A DNA stretch of 64,000 nucleotides from Kluyvera genomosp. 3 (GTDB taxonomy: Bacteria > Pseudomonadota > Gammaproteobacteria > Enterobacterales > Enterobacteriaceae): positions 3,318,645 through 3,382,644 of the forward strand of contig CP022114.1 of assembly GCA_002211745.1 (NCBI GenBank), given 5' to 3'. Both the position numbers and the translations under genes were made by a program. Numbering within the stretch: position 1 is the stretch's first letter; each line of letters opens with the position of its first letter. Positions 51,350 through 62,802 of this stretch are shown one piece after another. The notes beneath the pieces are model-generated. The model saw nothing but the letters and a program-made list of their open reading frames with translations, ran no database searches and was not told the origin of the DNA.

Positions 51350-51930
51350 TGCATCTCCTTGGTTAATGGGCCGTCATGTTCTTCATGTACGTGGTCTTTG
51401 GTGGACTTACCATCAACGATGATATCTGGCGCAGTGGCTTCACCCTGAAGGTCAGTTTTACCTTTAACCTGCAGGTTTTTATCCACCTCAAGGTCACCGG
51501 TAAACCGGGCCTTTGGCATGTCGAACAACCCGCTTTCATCGGCATATACCTCAACCGTTTTGCAGGTCACAATGGCCCGACCGTCTTTGGTTAAGCGGAT
51601 GCGATGCCCCTCGTAGTGATAAAGACCGCTATCGCCCGCGACCAGACCGGTAGGACGATAACGACGGTCATCAACCACCAGAGCAACGGCGGAATCAGTA
51701 TCGCCGCCAAGACTCACCATAATGGCTTCAGAGCCAGCCAGCGGGACGCTAATCTGACCGTACTGCAGAGGGCGCTCAACGTCATCCAGTGGACCATCAT
51801 CAAGGCTCGTCACCTGCAGGTTCTGCATCTTCAGGCTGTCATTGACCAGCGTTACCACGGCACGGCCAATCATCAGCCGCAGCCGACGCATGACGGGAGC
51901 AATCAGACGCTGAAATGCCTGTTCACTCAT
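51346..51930 (-). CDS. Baseplate assembly / central spike protein (Mu gp45-like)
   Basis: This protein of 194 residues corresponds to Mu gp45 and P2 gpV, the membrane-piercing spike. MSEQAFQRLIAPVMRRLRLM begins the OB-fold part, and GDLEVDKNLQVKGKTDLQGE the beta-helix. Near the C-terminus TKDHVHEEHDG supplies the H-x-H motif that in these spikes binds an iron ion at the tip. The ATG at 51930 is inside the end of the gpP-like gene. The frame is intact. Confidence 0.9.
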   Translation of the reverse strand: MSEQAFQRLIAPVMRRLRLMIGRAVVTLVNDSLKMQNLQVTSLDDGPLDDVERPLQYGQISVPLAGSEAIMVSLGGDTDSAVALVVDDRRYRPTGLVAGDSGLYHYEGHRIRLTKDGRAIVTCKTVEVYADESGLFDMPKARFTGDLEVDKNLQVKGKTDLQGEATAPDIIVDGKSTKDHVHEEHDGPLTKEMQ

Positions 51931-53054
51931 GGGCGCTTCTCCGGTGTTTGCGGTAATACTCTTCAGCCAGCGCATCCACGCCGCTCTTATCTTCGCTTTT
52001 ACGGGATTTTTTCGTTTTACTGTCCGGCTCAATTGGTACCAGCCAGCCATCGCGTGGGGTAAGCGTCAGCGTGGTCATGATGCCGGTGCGATCATCCAGC
52101 GCCAGTACGACTTTGCTGACCAGAAGCGGTCCGGTGGTAATACTGAAGCGGGATGCATCGATATCGACCAGCAGGTTAGGCATCCACAGCGAACCATCGC
52201 GGCGCAGCCAGCCGTCTACTTTTGCCTCGAAGGTGCGTGATTTAGCCAGGCGACGACGCATTTCACGTGTCGCGCGGCCGCTGGCACCTTTGGAATCCGT
52301 TTTGCTGTCAGCAAGGATGATCGTCGGCGGTAGCGCGTGATATCGGAGTCTTTCACCTCAGCTTTCTGACTGGCGATGTTTTTTGCGCTCTGGTCGTCAC
52401 CAACTTTACCGCTGGCGCGGCCGTGGCCAGCGACAATGTAATCACTGAAGCGGTCACGATCGTCTTCTTCAAACTCCATCTCAATCAGGTTCTCACCGAG
52501 GATCAGCTTATCGGTCTGGGTTTCATCCGCGCGGGTGAAAACCAGCTCACCAGCGGCATTGCTGGTCATCAGCACACCACGGGCGCGGCTGGCACGCCCC
52601 AGCGCCTCATAGACGGTTTCTGAGTAGTCGAGTGTGAAAGACGGGAACGGCGCTGAGGATTCACTGTCGGTCAGTTCCCAGCGGACGGTCACCTTATACG
52701 GGCCGCACAAGTCACGCGCAATCTGCTCAAGCGTGCGCCCTTCCACTGACGGCCCTGGTAGATAGCCGCGCAGTCAATCAGGTCAGCTGTTTTATCGCGG
52801 CCGGAAATGGTGATGGACATCGAGTCGGCCGTCATGTTGCGACGACGGCCATCGAGATAACCGGTAATGACCGTCTGGCCATTAATGGTGAGGGTAAAAG
52901 GTTGACCCGGAGAAAGTGATGATAAATCGGTTTCTGGCTGAACGTTGACACCAAGTTCGAAATAGCCGGAGAGTGATTCGATGGAGCGGTTAATATTGAT
53001 GGTCGTCCACCCGGCAAAAATCTTTCCTGCGGTGCGTAATTCGACGTCAGCCAT
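51923..53054 (-). CDS. Baseplate hub protein P-like (Mu gp44, frame broken)
   Basis: This baseplate hub protein of about 377 residues is of the gpP/gp44 (T4 gp27-like) type. It begins MADVELRTAGKIFAGWTTIN and contains VTGYLDGRRRNMTADSMSIT-like and SGRDKTADLIDCA stretches typical of the family, then TLEQIARDLCGPYKV, and ends SGVDALAEEYYRKHRRSAHE. The frame breaks near 52745 and 52330. Its start overlaps the gpN stop and its stop overlaps the spike gene. Confidence 0.88.
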
Positions 53055-54467
53055 CAAGGATCTCCAGAGAAACGCCCCTGGCATCAGGAGCGGATTGGGT
53101 ACACTGTTTCGGCGACCAAAACGCTGCCAGTAAAGGCTGTCACCCGTTTCGCGATACAGGGCAACCAGTGCCGGCTCCGTCTGATTTAGGGTGACGTTGC
53201 GTACATTCGCCAGATGAATACCGCGAGTGCGCAAATCGTTAATCACCACAAGACGAAATGTGGCCAGTTCAAGGCTGCTGGCCGTAAATCCGGCATCAGA
53301 AGCAGCAATGGTGCTGTCATCCAGCATCTGGCCCAGTTCACTGGTAACCCGTTCGATATCAGCCTGGCTTTCAAAGAGTGGAAATGACGCCGGACTGTTC
53401 TCTGAGGCTACAGAAGTTGAATCGCTCCGGGTGATTCCGGCGGCTGAGTCCTGCTGAGTTGCTGAAGGTGTGGAGACTGAGCTGACTGGCGTCGTGGTCG
53501 TCAGTTCTGGAGTGCGGGAGAGTCCATCATCAGTGGCCAGTGCATCAGTCAGAACGGCAGATGCCGCTTCAGCCTGGCTGGTCTGTGTGGCGACGGTTGC
53601 AACATAATACAGCGTATTGATGTTGGACGCAGCAGCCTGATCAAGATGGGTGGTAGTCGTGCCGGACTGCCGGCGCTTCAGATTCACACCCAGACGCTCC
53701 CACGCCTGGAATGCTGAACCGGAATCGGTCACATCAGACAGCCGGAGAATGCCCCAGAAGGTTCGCGGCCAGTAGTGCTGGCGCATTGACCATCGCTGTC
53801 GCCGAGCCTTTGACTTTCGTGATCGCCGAAAGCAGACCATTAACGCTACCCATCACGCCAGCGTTTTCAATGACCCCAGAGATATCTTCAAACACACCGC
53901 TAATAGCATCGGCCACAGCGGTTGCGCCATCAGTTGCTTCCTGAACGGTCTGCCACGCATCACTCAAAGTATCGCCGAGTGAGCCAAACAGACTGTCTTT
54001 TTTCGCGCTGACAGCTGCTGCAGTATCTGCAGACGGCTCAGGCGCATTGTCCTCGGCTGCCGGATAGACGGTGATCGTAAATTCGTAATAATTCAGGTCA
54101 TCGGCAGAATGCCTGCACTCCCATGTTTCGACCAGAACCTGCAACGTGCCAAACTCAGGATGACTGAGTTCACCTGCGCCGGCGGCATCGAGCGCCTCAA
54201 TCAGGTTGTCTTTCTGGTTTTCAACGTCTTTCCCCAGCAAGCAGGCAGTGAAAGAGAACTCATGCAGTTTTCGCCCCAGATCAATCGCGCCACCCTTATC
54301 ACGCAGTGGGTACTCCCGTTTCACGATTCGACGGCCACCAGTCTGACGTTGCTCACGATAAATCAGGAATGGCACATTACGAAACGAGCCCGCGCCATCG
54401 GCGTTTTTGTTCTTCAGCCCATTGAATCGCGGGTGCTGTTAATGCTGGCTACAGTGCTTTCAAACAT
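53047..54467 (-). CDS. DNA circularisation / tail protein N-like (Mu gp43, frame broken)
   Basis: This protein of about 473 residues is of the Mu gpN type, annotated as DNA circularisation protein and part of the tail hub. The start MFESTVASINSTRDSMG joins, after one base is restored near 54416, to LKNKNADGAGSFRNVPFLIY. HEFSFTACLLGKD and HPEFGTLQVLVETWE follow. A second break near 53760 and one near 53065 are likely, with the end at SLEILDG (53047). The middle has a Ser/Thr-rich segment (53400-53520). Confidence 0.86.
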
Positions 54468-54478
54468 GGTTTATCCCG

Positions 54479-56435
54479 TTAATAAGGGTAAAGGTTCTGA
54501 CCGGTCCAGACGTTCATGCCCATACCGTCTTCCTGAATATTGGTGCTGGTGATCTGCAGGCCGTCAGCCAGCTGGATTTTCAGCTGGGCCTGAGCACTGA
54601 CTTTCTGTTCTGGTGGCGGGGTCTGCGGCTGATTATTGTTGTCGCTGCCTGAGAATTTGGCGTACACATTACCGAGCCAGCCGCCGAGATAATCTCCCAG
54701 TACACCGCCCAGCGTTGCGCCGGCGACGGTACCCACTGGCCCCAACAGAGAACCAATCGCACCGCCGCCCCATGCCCCGGCAGTACTGCCCACAGACGAA
54801 CCTTTCTCTTCTGCGGTGGCGTTCTCATCCATCAACGTTGGCACCATCATTGCGCCAGCAAGTAGCGGCCCGCCGAAACGGGAGAACATACGGCCTGCGC
54901 CGCGTCCAAGCCAGCCCAACGCACCGGCACCTTTTGCGGCCACGCGACCAATTGCGCTGTTGGCCACCCAGCTACCCGCACCTTTGATGGCTGAGCCTGC
55001 GCCGACAAGCATAGACCCGCGCCGCTGAAGATGCGGGAAAACAGACCCGCTTTTGCTGCAGGAGCTGCTGCAGGTGATGACACAACCGGGACACTGGTGC
55101 CACGACCACGCCCCGGACCACGCTTGCGTTTACCATTACCCGCATAGACGTCGCCACCACCGCCGAACGACGCTGGCCAGTTGGTGACAAAGACCTGCTG
55201 AATGAGCTGCGGATTGCTCATGATAGGTGGCATACCCGGCCCGCCCGCACCAGGTTGGTTTCTGCCGCGCATCCATCGATAGGCGCGATATGGTGAGGTA
55301 GCAACTTGCCAGGTTGGACGAACGATAGCGCCCCCATCCGTAGCGCCTTGTTTGCCAGCCAGATACCACCAATGACCTTGGCCATTGTTTTCAGGCTGAC
55401 AATATTGTCATCCACCCAGCTGAGGGCATCTTTACCCATTTTCAGATAACGCCTGGTTTCAGCAGCTGCACTCTTTATCGTGTCGAAGGCTGTCTGGAAA
55501 TTAGCGGCTAACTCATCGGTTAGCTGGTCAACACCACTTACACCGTTTGCTCCAGGTTTACTCAGTTGGCCATACCAGTCGAGCACACCTTTAACACGGC
55601 CTTTAAGTATGTCGAAAGGCCCTTTATTCATCAGTTTATCGGCGAAGTCTTCCCACACGTCGCCCATCTGAGCCGTCAGGCCGGTCCAGCTGTTCATCGC
55701 ATTTTTCTGAGCACCTTTGGCCTCGTCAGATAATGTTCTGAATAAGGTTTCTATCGATTTTGGCCCGAGCTTACCTTTAGTGCCTTCATCCCTGACTTTA
55801 TTGACATCTTTACCCCATTTATCAGCCAACGTTTGATAAACGTTGATGCCATAGCCTGTTAGTAAGTTGGCATCTGCAGCCGTGATTTGTTGACGTGAGA
55901 ACATCTGTTTGAGCTGAAGGGATGCGCCCTGAGCAGTATTTAGGTCCCAGCCTTTTAGTGCCCCTAGATCCTGCAGCATCGTAATGAAGTTTTTGGTATC
56001 GACATCAGACATTCCGAATGCTTTGGAACTAAGGAACTCCTGCATGACGCCAGTCATACCCCACGTGGAGTCTTTAGCGTTCTGGATGGCCCATTTCATC
56101 ATTTCACCAGCGTGTTTCTGATCCCTTTATAAAGAGAACTCATCGCAATACGCTGGTTTTCACGCGTGGCCGCGATGCTGATGAATAGCTTATTGGCTGT
56201 ATAACCCAGGCCGGCAATCGTCGCACCGCCGGCAGTGAGCATGCGAACGTGCGGGTCGCCGAGGAGCCGAGGCGGTCAATGGAGTTTGAAACACTGGCGA
56301 CGGAATTGCGCAAACCGTTCATCGCCGTCTGGCTGCTGCGAGCCATTGAGGAGATGTTCCCGGAGAACTGGCGGAACGCTGGGCAATGTTGCCCATTAAA
56401 TCAATAATGATTGAGGCGCGAAATTGCCCAGCCAT
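54479..56435 (-). CDS. Tail tape measure protein (frame broken)
   Basis: This protein spans the tail tube and sets its length; about 653 residues here. It starts MAGQFRASIIIDLMGNIAQR, overlapping the chaperone frame. The centre (55218-56102) is helical, with TSFITML-like and LTGYGINVYQTLADKWGKDV stretches; the C-terminal part is hydrophobic and glycine-rich (GGGAIGSLLGPVGTVAGATL), usual for tape measures. The frame breaks near 56380, 56235 (restoring DPHVRMLTAGGATIAGLGYT), 56112 (restoring YKGDQKHAGEMMKWAIQN), 55290 and 55010. Confidence 0.87.
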
Positions 56436-57006
56436 GATAATTACCTTTTAAAGAGGGTTTCAGCCTGCTTGCAGTGCCGGAAAAGGCGGGAGAGCGGAAG
56501 AGAAAGGGCCCATTCCGGGCCCCTTTAAGCATGACGCCGACCGCTATAGCCGCCTGTTCAATCTCATTCCGACACTGCAGCCACTCGCCCCGGTCAGGGG
56601 TCATCGCCGCGGCCTGAGCAACATCACGCAAATCGGTCGCCAGTGAGACGCGGTGGAAATCACGCTGGGACATTTTTTTGAGCAGAACCAACGATAATGG
56701 ACCGCTGATCACACCCACTTTCGCAATCTGCCGGCGCAGCATCTCCAGCCCCATCTGAGAAGGTGAACTCACCAGCTGCGGACCCGCTTTGGTCTCCACG
56801 ACACGCTCAGAGGCCATCTGTGCATCAATAATGTCGCCGGCCGTCAGCTCGCGGAAAGTGATGTCGTATTGCATTTCCATTTCTTCGCCGGTGCCATATG
56901 GGATGCCATCGAGCAGGCGGAATGTACCGTTTTTGAGTGCATTCAGAATCTCCTCCTGAAACTCCAGTGCTTCCAGCTCAGGGTCTTTAATCTCGGTCAT
57001 GGTCAT
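56401..57006 (-). CDS. Tail assembly chaperone (Mu gp41-like) with possible frameshift extension
   Basis: This is the Mu gp41-type chaperone, beginning MTMTEIKDPELEALEFQEEI and MQYDITFRELTAGDIIDAQM. Up to about 56530 it looks native (EIEQAAIAVGVMLKG). Beyond AAAGGGGCCCGG the zero frame goes on to 56401, but the -1 frame gives GPEWALSLPLSRLFRHCKQA and stops at 56441, just before the tape-measure start. That is the layout of tail-chaperone frameshifting. A simple lost G would give the same picture, so I cannot tell which it is. Confidence 0.8.
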   Translation of the reverse strand: MTMTEIKDPELEALEFQEEILNALKNGTFRLLDGIPYGTGEEMEMQYDITFRELTAGDIIDAQMASERVVETKAGPQLVSSPSQMGLEMLRRQIAKVGVISGPLSLVLLKKMSQRDFHRVSLATDLRDVAQAAAMTPDRGEWLQCRNEIEQAAIAVGVMLKGARNGPFLFRSPAFSGTASRLKPSLKGNYHGWAISRLNHY

Positions 57007-57015
57007 GGTGGCTCC

Positions 57016-57371
57016 TTACGCGATACGTTTGCTGGTTTTGGCGGCGAGTTTGATGGTGATTTCACCGTCGCTGTTTTGTGGTTCATCGGTCTGCCAGGCA
57101 TTTGGCATCATCCAGGTTTCCCCGGTATCAGCCTTAAACTCAGCCGTAATGTCAGTCCAGTCGATGACTTCATCCAGACCAATGCCGCTGCCACCGGGGA
57201 TTTTGCATTCAAGCGAAGCTTCACGCGGCGTCGATTTATAGCCATAGACACGACTGCCTTTAACGGTTTCCCGCGTATCACCAGCTGGGGTGAAGGTACA
57301 GCCGAGAGTGTCTCAAGTTCCAGGCCATTGACGCGGATAAAGGCGACGCCCTGACGTTGATTTCCTGACAT
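57016..57371 (-). CDS. Tail tube protein (Mu gpM-like, frame broken)
   Basis: This inner tail-tube subunit of about 118 residues begins MSGNQRQGVAFIRVNGLELE and, after one base is restored near 57295, continues YTPAGDTRETVKGSRVYGYK and IPGGSGIGLDEVIDWTDITA, ending AAKTSKRIA at 57016. This matches the Mu gpM-type tube family. It lies 8 bases downstream of the sheath gene. Confidence 0.87.
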
Positions 57372-57379
57372 ATTCCCCC

Positions 57380-58899
57380 TTAGAGAATGAAGCGGATCTG
57401 TTCTGCAAAGATGCGGAACTGGTTAATGAGGTTTGGCCCAGCCAGCACATCAACACGGTCACGATCGCTTTTGTTGCGCACCACGTAGAGCTCGTCTTTA
57501 AAGGTGGTGAAGTCTTCCACCAGACCGGCTTCCTCCCACTCAGTAAACAGCGCCAGCAGCTCCGTTTTGATAATCGCCGGAGTTACTACCGGTTGACCCG
57601 GCGCGAAGTTCGTACCGTCATCAGCCAGCTTATGACGCGGGAATTTCTGCGTAATACGCACGCGGGTCGAATAGCGCAGATAGCTCAGCGTCGCGATGGT
57701 CTCAACGTTCAGATAGGACGGGTCCGGGTCGCCGTAGCTGTTGGTTCGGTAAGTCGTGATCAACCGCTCAATCTGTACCTGGCCGCCATCGTTCACGGTG
57801 AAGGTACTGATGCCATCGAATAACAACCCGTTGCGCTCAGGCCAGGTGAAGAGGTCTGTCTGTACCGGCGGCATCAGGTTACTGACGACCAGCGTCTGCA
57901 GCGGTCGGGCCGGATCGATGCTCAGTGACGCCGCCGCAACGGCCGCAATACTGGTGCACCACACGTACTGAGGTTGTGGTGTCGCCGGCGCACCCAGACA
58001 GCACAGCAGGTGATCGTTGCGGGACTGACCGAACGTGGTCAGGCTCCCCATCGGGCCGTGATAGCTGGTAAATGCAATACCGTCAGCCTGGTTGATTGGC
58101 CCCAGCGCTCCACCAGTTCGGTACGCAGCAGGTTAAGGTTGGCCGGGTCGGTATAGGGCATGACCAGGTATTTAAACTGTAAATCGCCCATCGCGGCGAT
58201 AGAGGCCGACAGGTCCGGGTTGCTGTTGGTATCAGCCGGATAGGTCACCGTGGCCACAATGCCACCAGGTGTCATTTCCTGATCGTAATAGTTGAAGCGT
58301 GTATCCGTCGGGCAGGAGCGGCCGAGAAACTTAGCCGATAACTTCACATCGGCATGGGTCGGGTCGGCGTTCGCGCCGCCGCTATCAGGTACAACGGTCG
58401 CTGTCACCGGCAGATCGTATTTTGCATTAATCAGGTCAGCCACACTCTGCGCGATATCCGCGCCTTTATCGCCGGTCTTAACGGTGGCAGGAATACGAAC
58501 ACCAGCAATATAAGTCACCAGCGTGCCGTTCTCCGTTGCTGTACCGCTCAGCTTAATAGTGGCGGCATCAGCAACACCCGTGCCATCGCCCTGAGCGATA
58601 CAGTACAGCTCCGCAACGCGGTTGAGCTTCAGAAACTCGGTTGCCATCAGGTGGATCATCGACCCCTGACCAAACGCTGCAGACGCCTGAGACGGGGAGT
58701 AAATACGTGTCAACGTATTCGCCGGCACCGACCCCACTGGCTTCTGATTAACGTCAGAAGCTCGCTGGCCGAACATCAGAACACGCTGACGTGGCGCAGG
58801 AGTGCCGGAAACGGCGTTGCTGTTGTTGAACTCGATATACGCCAGAGGAACGCGAATCGCGCCGCCTGCTGGAATCGAATCAAAAGAGATATCGCTCAT
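57380..58899 (-). CDS. Contractile tail sheath protein (Mu gpL-like, frame broken)
   Basis: This sheath subunit of about 506 residues shows that the phage has a contractile (myovirus) tail. It starts [20 protein letters not shown] and ends [15 protein letters not shown], both typical of Mu gpL. The centre reads [20 protein letters not shown], and [20 protein letters not shown] lies near the C-terminus. One break near 58090 separates LVERWG from the rest; one base restores it. Confidence 0.9.
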
Positions 58900-59069
58900 T
58901 TCGCACCTTTCTTAGTGGCTTCTACCGGGAGCACGTCGCCATCTTTGAGGCGGCGCAGCCAGAAACTGGTTTGCGGCTTGGTCTCACCGTCTGCGGCCAG
59001 CAGTTTCATGGTCTGCGGGTCGCGAACTGTGCGGCCGGGAGCCGGCTTAATCTTCAGCACATCAGTCAT
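58896..59069 (-). CDS. DUF2635 family protein (Mu gp38-like)
   Basis: This 57-residue protein begins MTDVLKIKPAPGRTVRDPQT and continues MKLLAADGETKP, the DUF2635 pattern of small proteins found just before the sheath gene in Mu-like phages. Function is unknown. It overlaps the preceding gene (stop 59066) and the sheath start (58899) by four bases each. The frame is intact. Confidence 0.87.
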   Translation of the reverse strand: MTDVLKIKPAPGRTVRDPQTMKLLAADGETKPQTSFWLRRLKDGDVLPVEATKKGAK

Positions 59070-59598
59070 GGTTGTTTCTCGTTTACGTTGATATGCGCCT
59101 CAAAAGGCGGTGTGCCGTCTGGTTGTTTCCACGTCTGCCAGTGGCGTTCGTAGTCATCCAGAGAGCTGAGATCAATGCTGGTATCGATGGGCGTGGTCCC
59201 GCTGAAATAAAGGCCGTAAAGCGCACAACCCGCGCCACCTTGCGCATCGGTATAGAGGTTTTGCCCCTTAGTCAGCTTCATGCCGGTGGTGGAACCGAAT
59301 GTCTTCCAGTTAATCCCCGCCATCAGGCGCTCAACAATCTGGTAGATACCCAGCCGATTCCCTCGCGGCCGTTCAGCATGCTGGCACATACATAGAAGAC
59401 CCAATGACTTTCAACCTCGCGGGAGGTTCGGCCCGGACCACAGCCCAGCCAGGCGAGATAAACAGCCGGCTCACTCAGCAGCATGCGCTTGATGGCGACG
59501 TCATCCCATGTCCCCGGATGGGTATCAACATCACGCAAGGTGTTGCCGAAAAGCCCTTTAACAGCATCAAGCAGCGCGGTTTCGGTATCGCCGATCAT
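59066..59598 (-). CDS. Mu gp37-like protein (DUF1834, frame broken)
   Basis: This protein of about 178 residues belongs to the Mu gp37/DUF1834 group, probably a tail terminator or head-tail joining protein. It starts MIGDTETALLDAVKGLFGNT, with AIKRMLLSEPAVYLAWLGCG, and after repair near 59355 continues RLGIYQIVERLMAGINWKTF and ends FEAHINVNEKQP. Start and stop both overlap neighbours by a few bases. Confidence 0.84.
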
Positions 59599-60019
59599 CA
59601 GATAAACCCCCGCTGTTTACGCGAGAAGACAGGCGCATCAGAAACCACCTGAGCAAGATTCTCACCATCTGGCGCACTGCCGGCAGTATCAGTGCCGAGC
59701 GGAATTTTTCCGTCACGGACCCCCTCCAGCCAGCGGATTGCGTCCTTATAGCGTTGGGTAGATTGCTCTGTCGCTCGCGTGTCCTGCAGGAAATACCAGG
59801 CGATGACGCAGCAGACCTGCGGCAACGTCGCCGGGCCACTGTCAGTGGTAATGTGTAACGGGCAACAATGTAGCTATCCATCAGGGCGGTAGCATCGGCC
59901 AGAGCAGCCTCAATAATGCTGTCATCTGGCTGGCCGTTGTCCGTGCGCGTTTTAGTCAGCAGATCCAGATTGCGGCGCTGATAACGAAACGTCATATCCG
60001 CGACAGTGGCATAGGTCAT
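59598..60019 (-). CDS. Mu gp36-like protein (DUF1320, frame broken)
   Basis: This protein of about 140 residues of the DUF1320 family is a probable head-tail connector. It starts MTYATVADMTFRYQRRNLDL and has DATALMDSYIVARYTLPLT; after one base is restored near 59830 it reads LPQVCCVIAWYFLQDTRATE and ends FSRKQRGFI. The start overlaps the gp35-like stop by one base. Confidence 0.85.
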
Positions 60020-60488
60020 TACGCGTCCTCACCCTGTGTGGCCAGCGCCGCATTGAGCTGCTCACTGGTGATGGTTTCCCCAGAGCGGCAGACACAGCAG
60101 CCACGCGCGGTTTTCCCGCAGAGGTGAAGTGCTCAGCACTGGACTTGTCCAGACCCGCGACGGCCAGAATGATGCGCTCGTTCAACGACGGCTCATTCAG
60201 TTCTTCAGCTTTCAGCTCACCGCCCAGGCCCACGTTGTCCAGGGCCCCTGGTTCTTCCGGGTCCTGTGCTGGCGCGCCAGATACGATTTTGAGGACGCTG
60301 TCACCTTCGAGAATGCGCACTTGCGCTTCAGTGACGCCCACCACGCGATTCTCACCACGGGTAAACGGGATGCCGGCGCGGCGGTACACGTCCCGGTAAC
60401 ATTTGACCACCAGGTCGAAAAGCTGATTGCCATCTGTTTCGCGAGCCGGTGAAGTGCCTTCAATACCTTGCTTAAGTTCTTCTGACAT
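60019..60488 (-). CDS. Mu gp35-like head protein (frame broken)
   Basis: This protein of about 157 residues sits between the capsid gene and gp36, the place of Mu gp35. It has a short N-terminal DUF-type domain (MPFTRG region with VVGVTEAQVRILEGDSVLKI) and an acidic middle. After one base is restored near 60100 it ends AALGETITSEQLNAALATQG EDA. Its role is unknown to me; related proteins carry an HI1506-like domain. Confidence 0.78.
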
Positions 60489-60576
60489 GACATGGGTTCT
60501 CCCTTTGAATCCACGTTAAACGGCAGGTTAAAGGCGGATTAACCGCCTTTAACATCGGTTTGAGACTGCAGGTGAC

Positions 60577-61494
60577 TTACAGGTAGTCAGCGACTACCAG
60601 TTCCAGCTTGCCTTTCATTTCGTTACTGACGACGCCGTTGGTGCCGGCAATCAGTTCACGTTCCAGCAGCTGGATTGCCGCTTTCTCATTCCCCGGAGTG
60701 ACCACCAGATGTGTCGGACGCAGCCCAGAGGACGACCACCATCGGCGTGGAATTTGCGCATGGTGGTCCAGCCGGTCCAGAGGTTGTCGAGTGTCAGATC
60801 GGCGTTCATGGCCATCGCCATCTGCCAGAACCCAAAGCCCACCGCACGACGGCAGCTGACGCCGAACAGAAACTCGTTATCGGTGAACACGTGGTCATCA
60901 GAGATAGCTGTTTTAGCCACCAGCTCAGCCTTTCGGCGGTCCTGGAAGATCAGCGGCTTGATGGCGCGGGAGCAATCCAGCAGATACCAGCTGTCCCCGT
61001 CCAGCCAACTGATTGCTGGTAGACGTTCGCCACCGACTTCGCCGTCCGGTACCATCCACTTTCGGATAGACCGGATGATCGGTATCGAAGAAGTTCTGGC
61101 CGTCGTAGCATGCCTGGTTAAAACCATCTTTCAGCAGACCAAACACCAGCTCGTCAGGTTGCACGGCGGCAGAACGGCCCAGCTCAGAGAACATCGGGCT
61201 GTAAACGCCCAGGTTGTCATCTTCGAAATCGTCACGGCTGATGCCGACAGTGCCTTCATAGGTTTTGTTGGCCACGGTGTAAGCGCTGGCCGCCATCTGG
61301 TTCACGACTCGTGCACCGACCCACTCACGCAGCTGCGGCGCGTTACCCAGCCAGCCATAGGTATTGGATTTGGAGGATGACGGTACCGTCATGGCGATTT
61401 TCTGGTACTGGGATGGCGCACCATCCAGACCACCCTGAAAATCCTTACGGAATGAGGTCATCAGGGCCTTAATAGAGTTCGGGGTAACGATCAT
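60577..61494 (-). CDS. Major capsid protein (Mu gpT-like, frame broken)
   Basis: This major head subunit of about 306 residues begins MIVTPNSIKALMTSFRKDFQ and has YGWLGNAPQLREWVG, VGISRDDFEDDNLGVYSPMF and GQNFFDTDHPVY, all typical of the Mu T family. After repair near 61065 and 60715 the C-terminus reads THLVVTPGNEKAAIQLLERE and LELVVADYL, stopping at 60577. Its start overlaps the protease/scaffold stop (ATGA). Confidence 0.92.
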
Positions 61495-62604
61495 TTATCG
61501 CCTTCCTCTTTGAGTTTCTGGTATTCGGCTTCAGACATGCCGAGTGCTTTTGCTGCTGATTTTTCATCGGCAGACAGCGCCGTCAGACCTTCACGGCGCG
61601 TATCAGGGATACTGGTCGTCGCGGTCTGCAGTGCAGTCAGCGCCGCAATGGGCTGTTTGGCGTCAAGCTGAGCGGAGAGAGCGGCAACACCCACCTGCGC
61701 ACCGACCTTTTCAAAATAAGCACGCTCTGATTTGAAGATGCGCCCTCGGTTTCTGCCTTATCCAGAACCGCACTCAGGGAAACAGTGGAATGCTTGCCAG
61801 TCACCACCGCCAGCTCCTGGCGAATGGCGTTATAGGTTTCCACCGGTACCCATTTGGTGAGGTCTGGTGTGCCGGATTCGGCCTTCGCCGTCACCAGCTC
61901 CGCACTGAGTGCAGTCACACGGGTGTTCAGTTCGTCGTGCTTATCTGCCTTGCCCTTGAGCACATCAAAAGCTGACAGTGCGGCTGTGGCCTGCTCATCG
62001 GTCACGGCAGCATTCTCAGCCAGAGTGATACCGAGTCGCGCCAGCAGCTGACGCAGGTGTTCGTTCATGGGACGTCCCTCATGTGGGTGGTTAGTGAGTT
62101 CATCAAAGGAAGCAGCAAGCGCCGCCAGCTTTTGCATACCAGTCGCGCCTGGGTCATTGGTCAGCGCCACCATACGCAGCACGGTTGGAGCGCCAGTAAC
62201 GAGGTCGTAAGGAAAAACAGCTGAAAGGAAGCCAAATTCTTCGTTGGCCAGATAGGTCAGCGCCGCAGGTGTCCAGCGAGGCTTAACAAAAAGCCCACGG
62301 CCTTCACGCCACTGCATTTCATCGGCGTTAAACCAGCCGGCCGCTTTCAGCTCATCAGGAGAAAGCCCCTCGTCTTTGCGCAGCTGGTTATGTTCGTAAT
62401 CAATCAGTACGTCCTGGCCGAGAGCCCGGACACCATCAATCAGACGCGCAGCGATGGCCGCATCCATATACCAGCCATCAGCAACATCGAACGGCCGACC
62501 ATCACGGGCACGAAAACGCCCTGCGGGAGCAACTGGCACCAGCCGTCATCACCGACGGTGGCCGCAAGAATGGCGATACCAAAAGAGGAAGGTTTTGTTT
62601 TCAT
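61491..62604 (-). CDS. Head maturation protease with internal scaffold start (Mu I/Z-like, frame broken)
   Basis: This is the Mu-type protease I, about 371 residues. It starts MKTKPSSFGIAILAATVGDD; one base restored near 62530 joins CQLVPAGRFRARDGRPFDV. DVLIDYEHNQL and FLSAVFPYDLVTG are typical of the family. An in-frame ATG at 62068 (MNEHLRQLLARLGITLAENA) is the expected start of the scaffold Z, sharing the C-terminus, which is helical and charged. A second break near 61730 precedes the end KLKEEGDK. A 198-base gap without a gene separates it from gpG. Confidence 0.9.
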
Positions 62605-62802
62605 GGCCTGCTCGTTGCTGAGAAACTCAGGCCATTTTTACGCGGGGAAGAAAATGCAGGTGATTCCGGTATCTGACTGAAAACCATGAACCGGATGGAA
62701 AGCGAAGCGGGAGAACGGACGCAACCCCATTTAAAACACGTTTAAATCTCTCTGTACGCGTTTAAAAGATTTTGTGAGCGTCAACGTATAGCAACAATCA
62801 TA
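62605..62802. other. Gap between Mu G-like and protease genes
   Basis: This is the only sizeable gap in the structural block. It holds two similar words, ACACGTTTAAATC and ACGCGTTTAAAAG, about 23 bases apart, and an AT-rich stretch. I see no gene; a promoter for the head-tail operon is possible. Confidence 0.4.
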
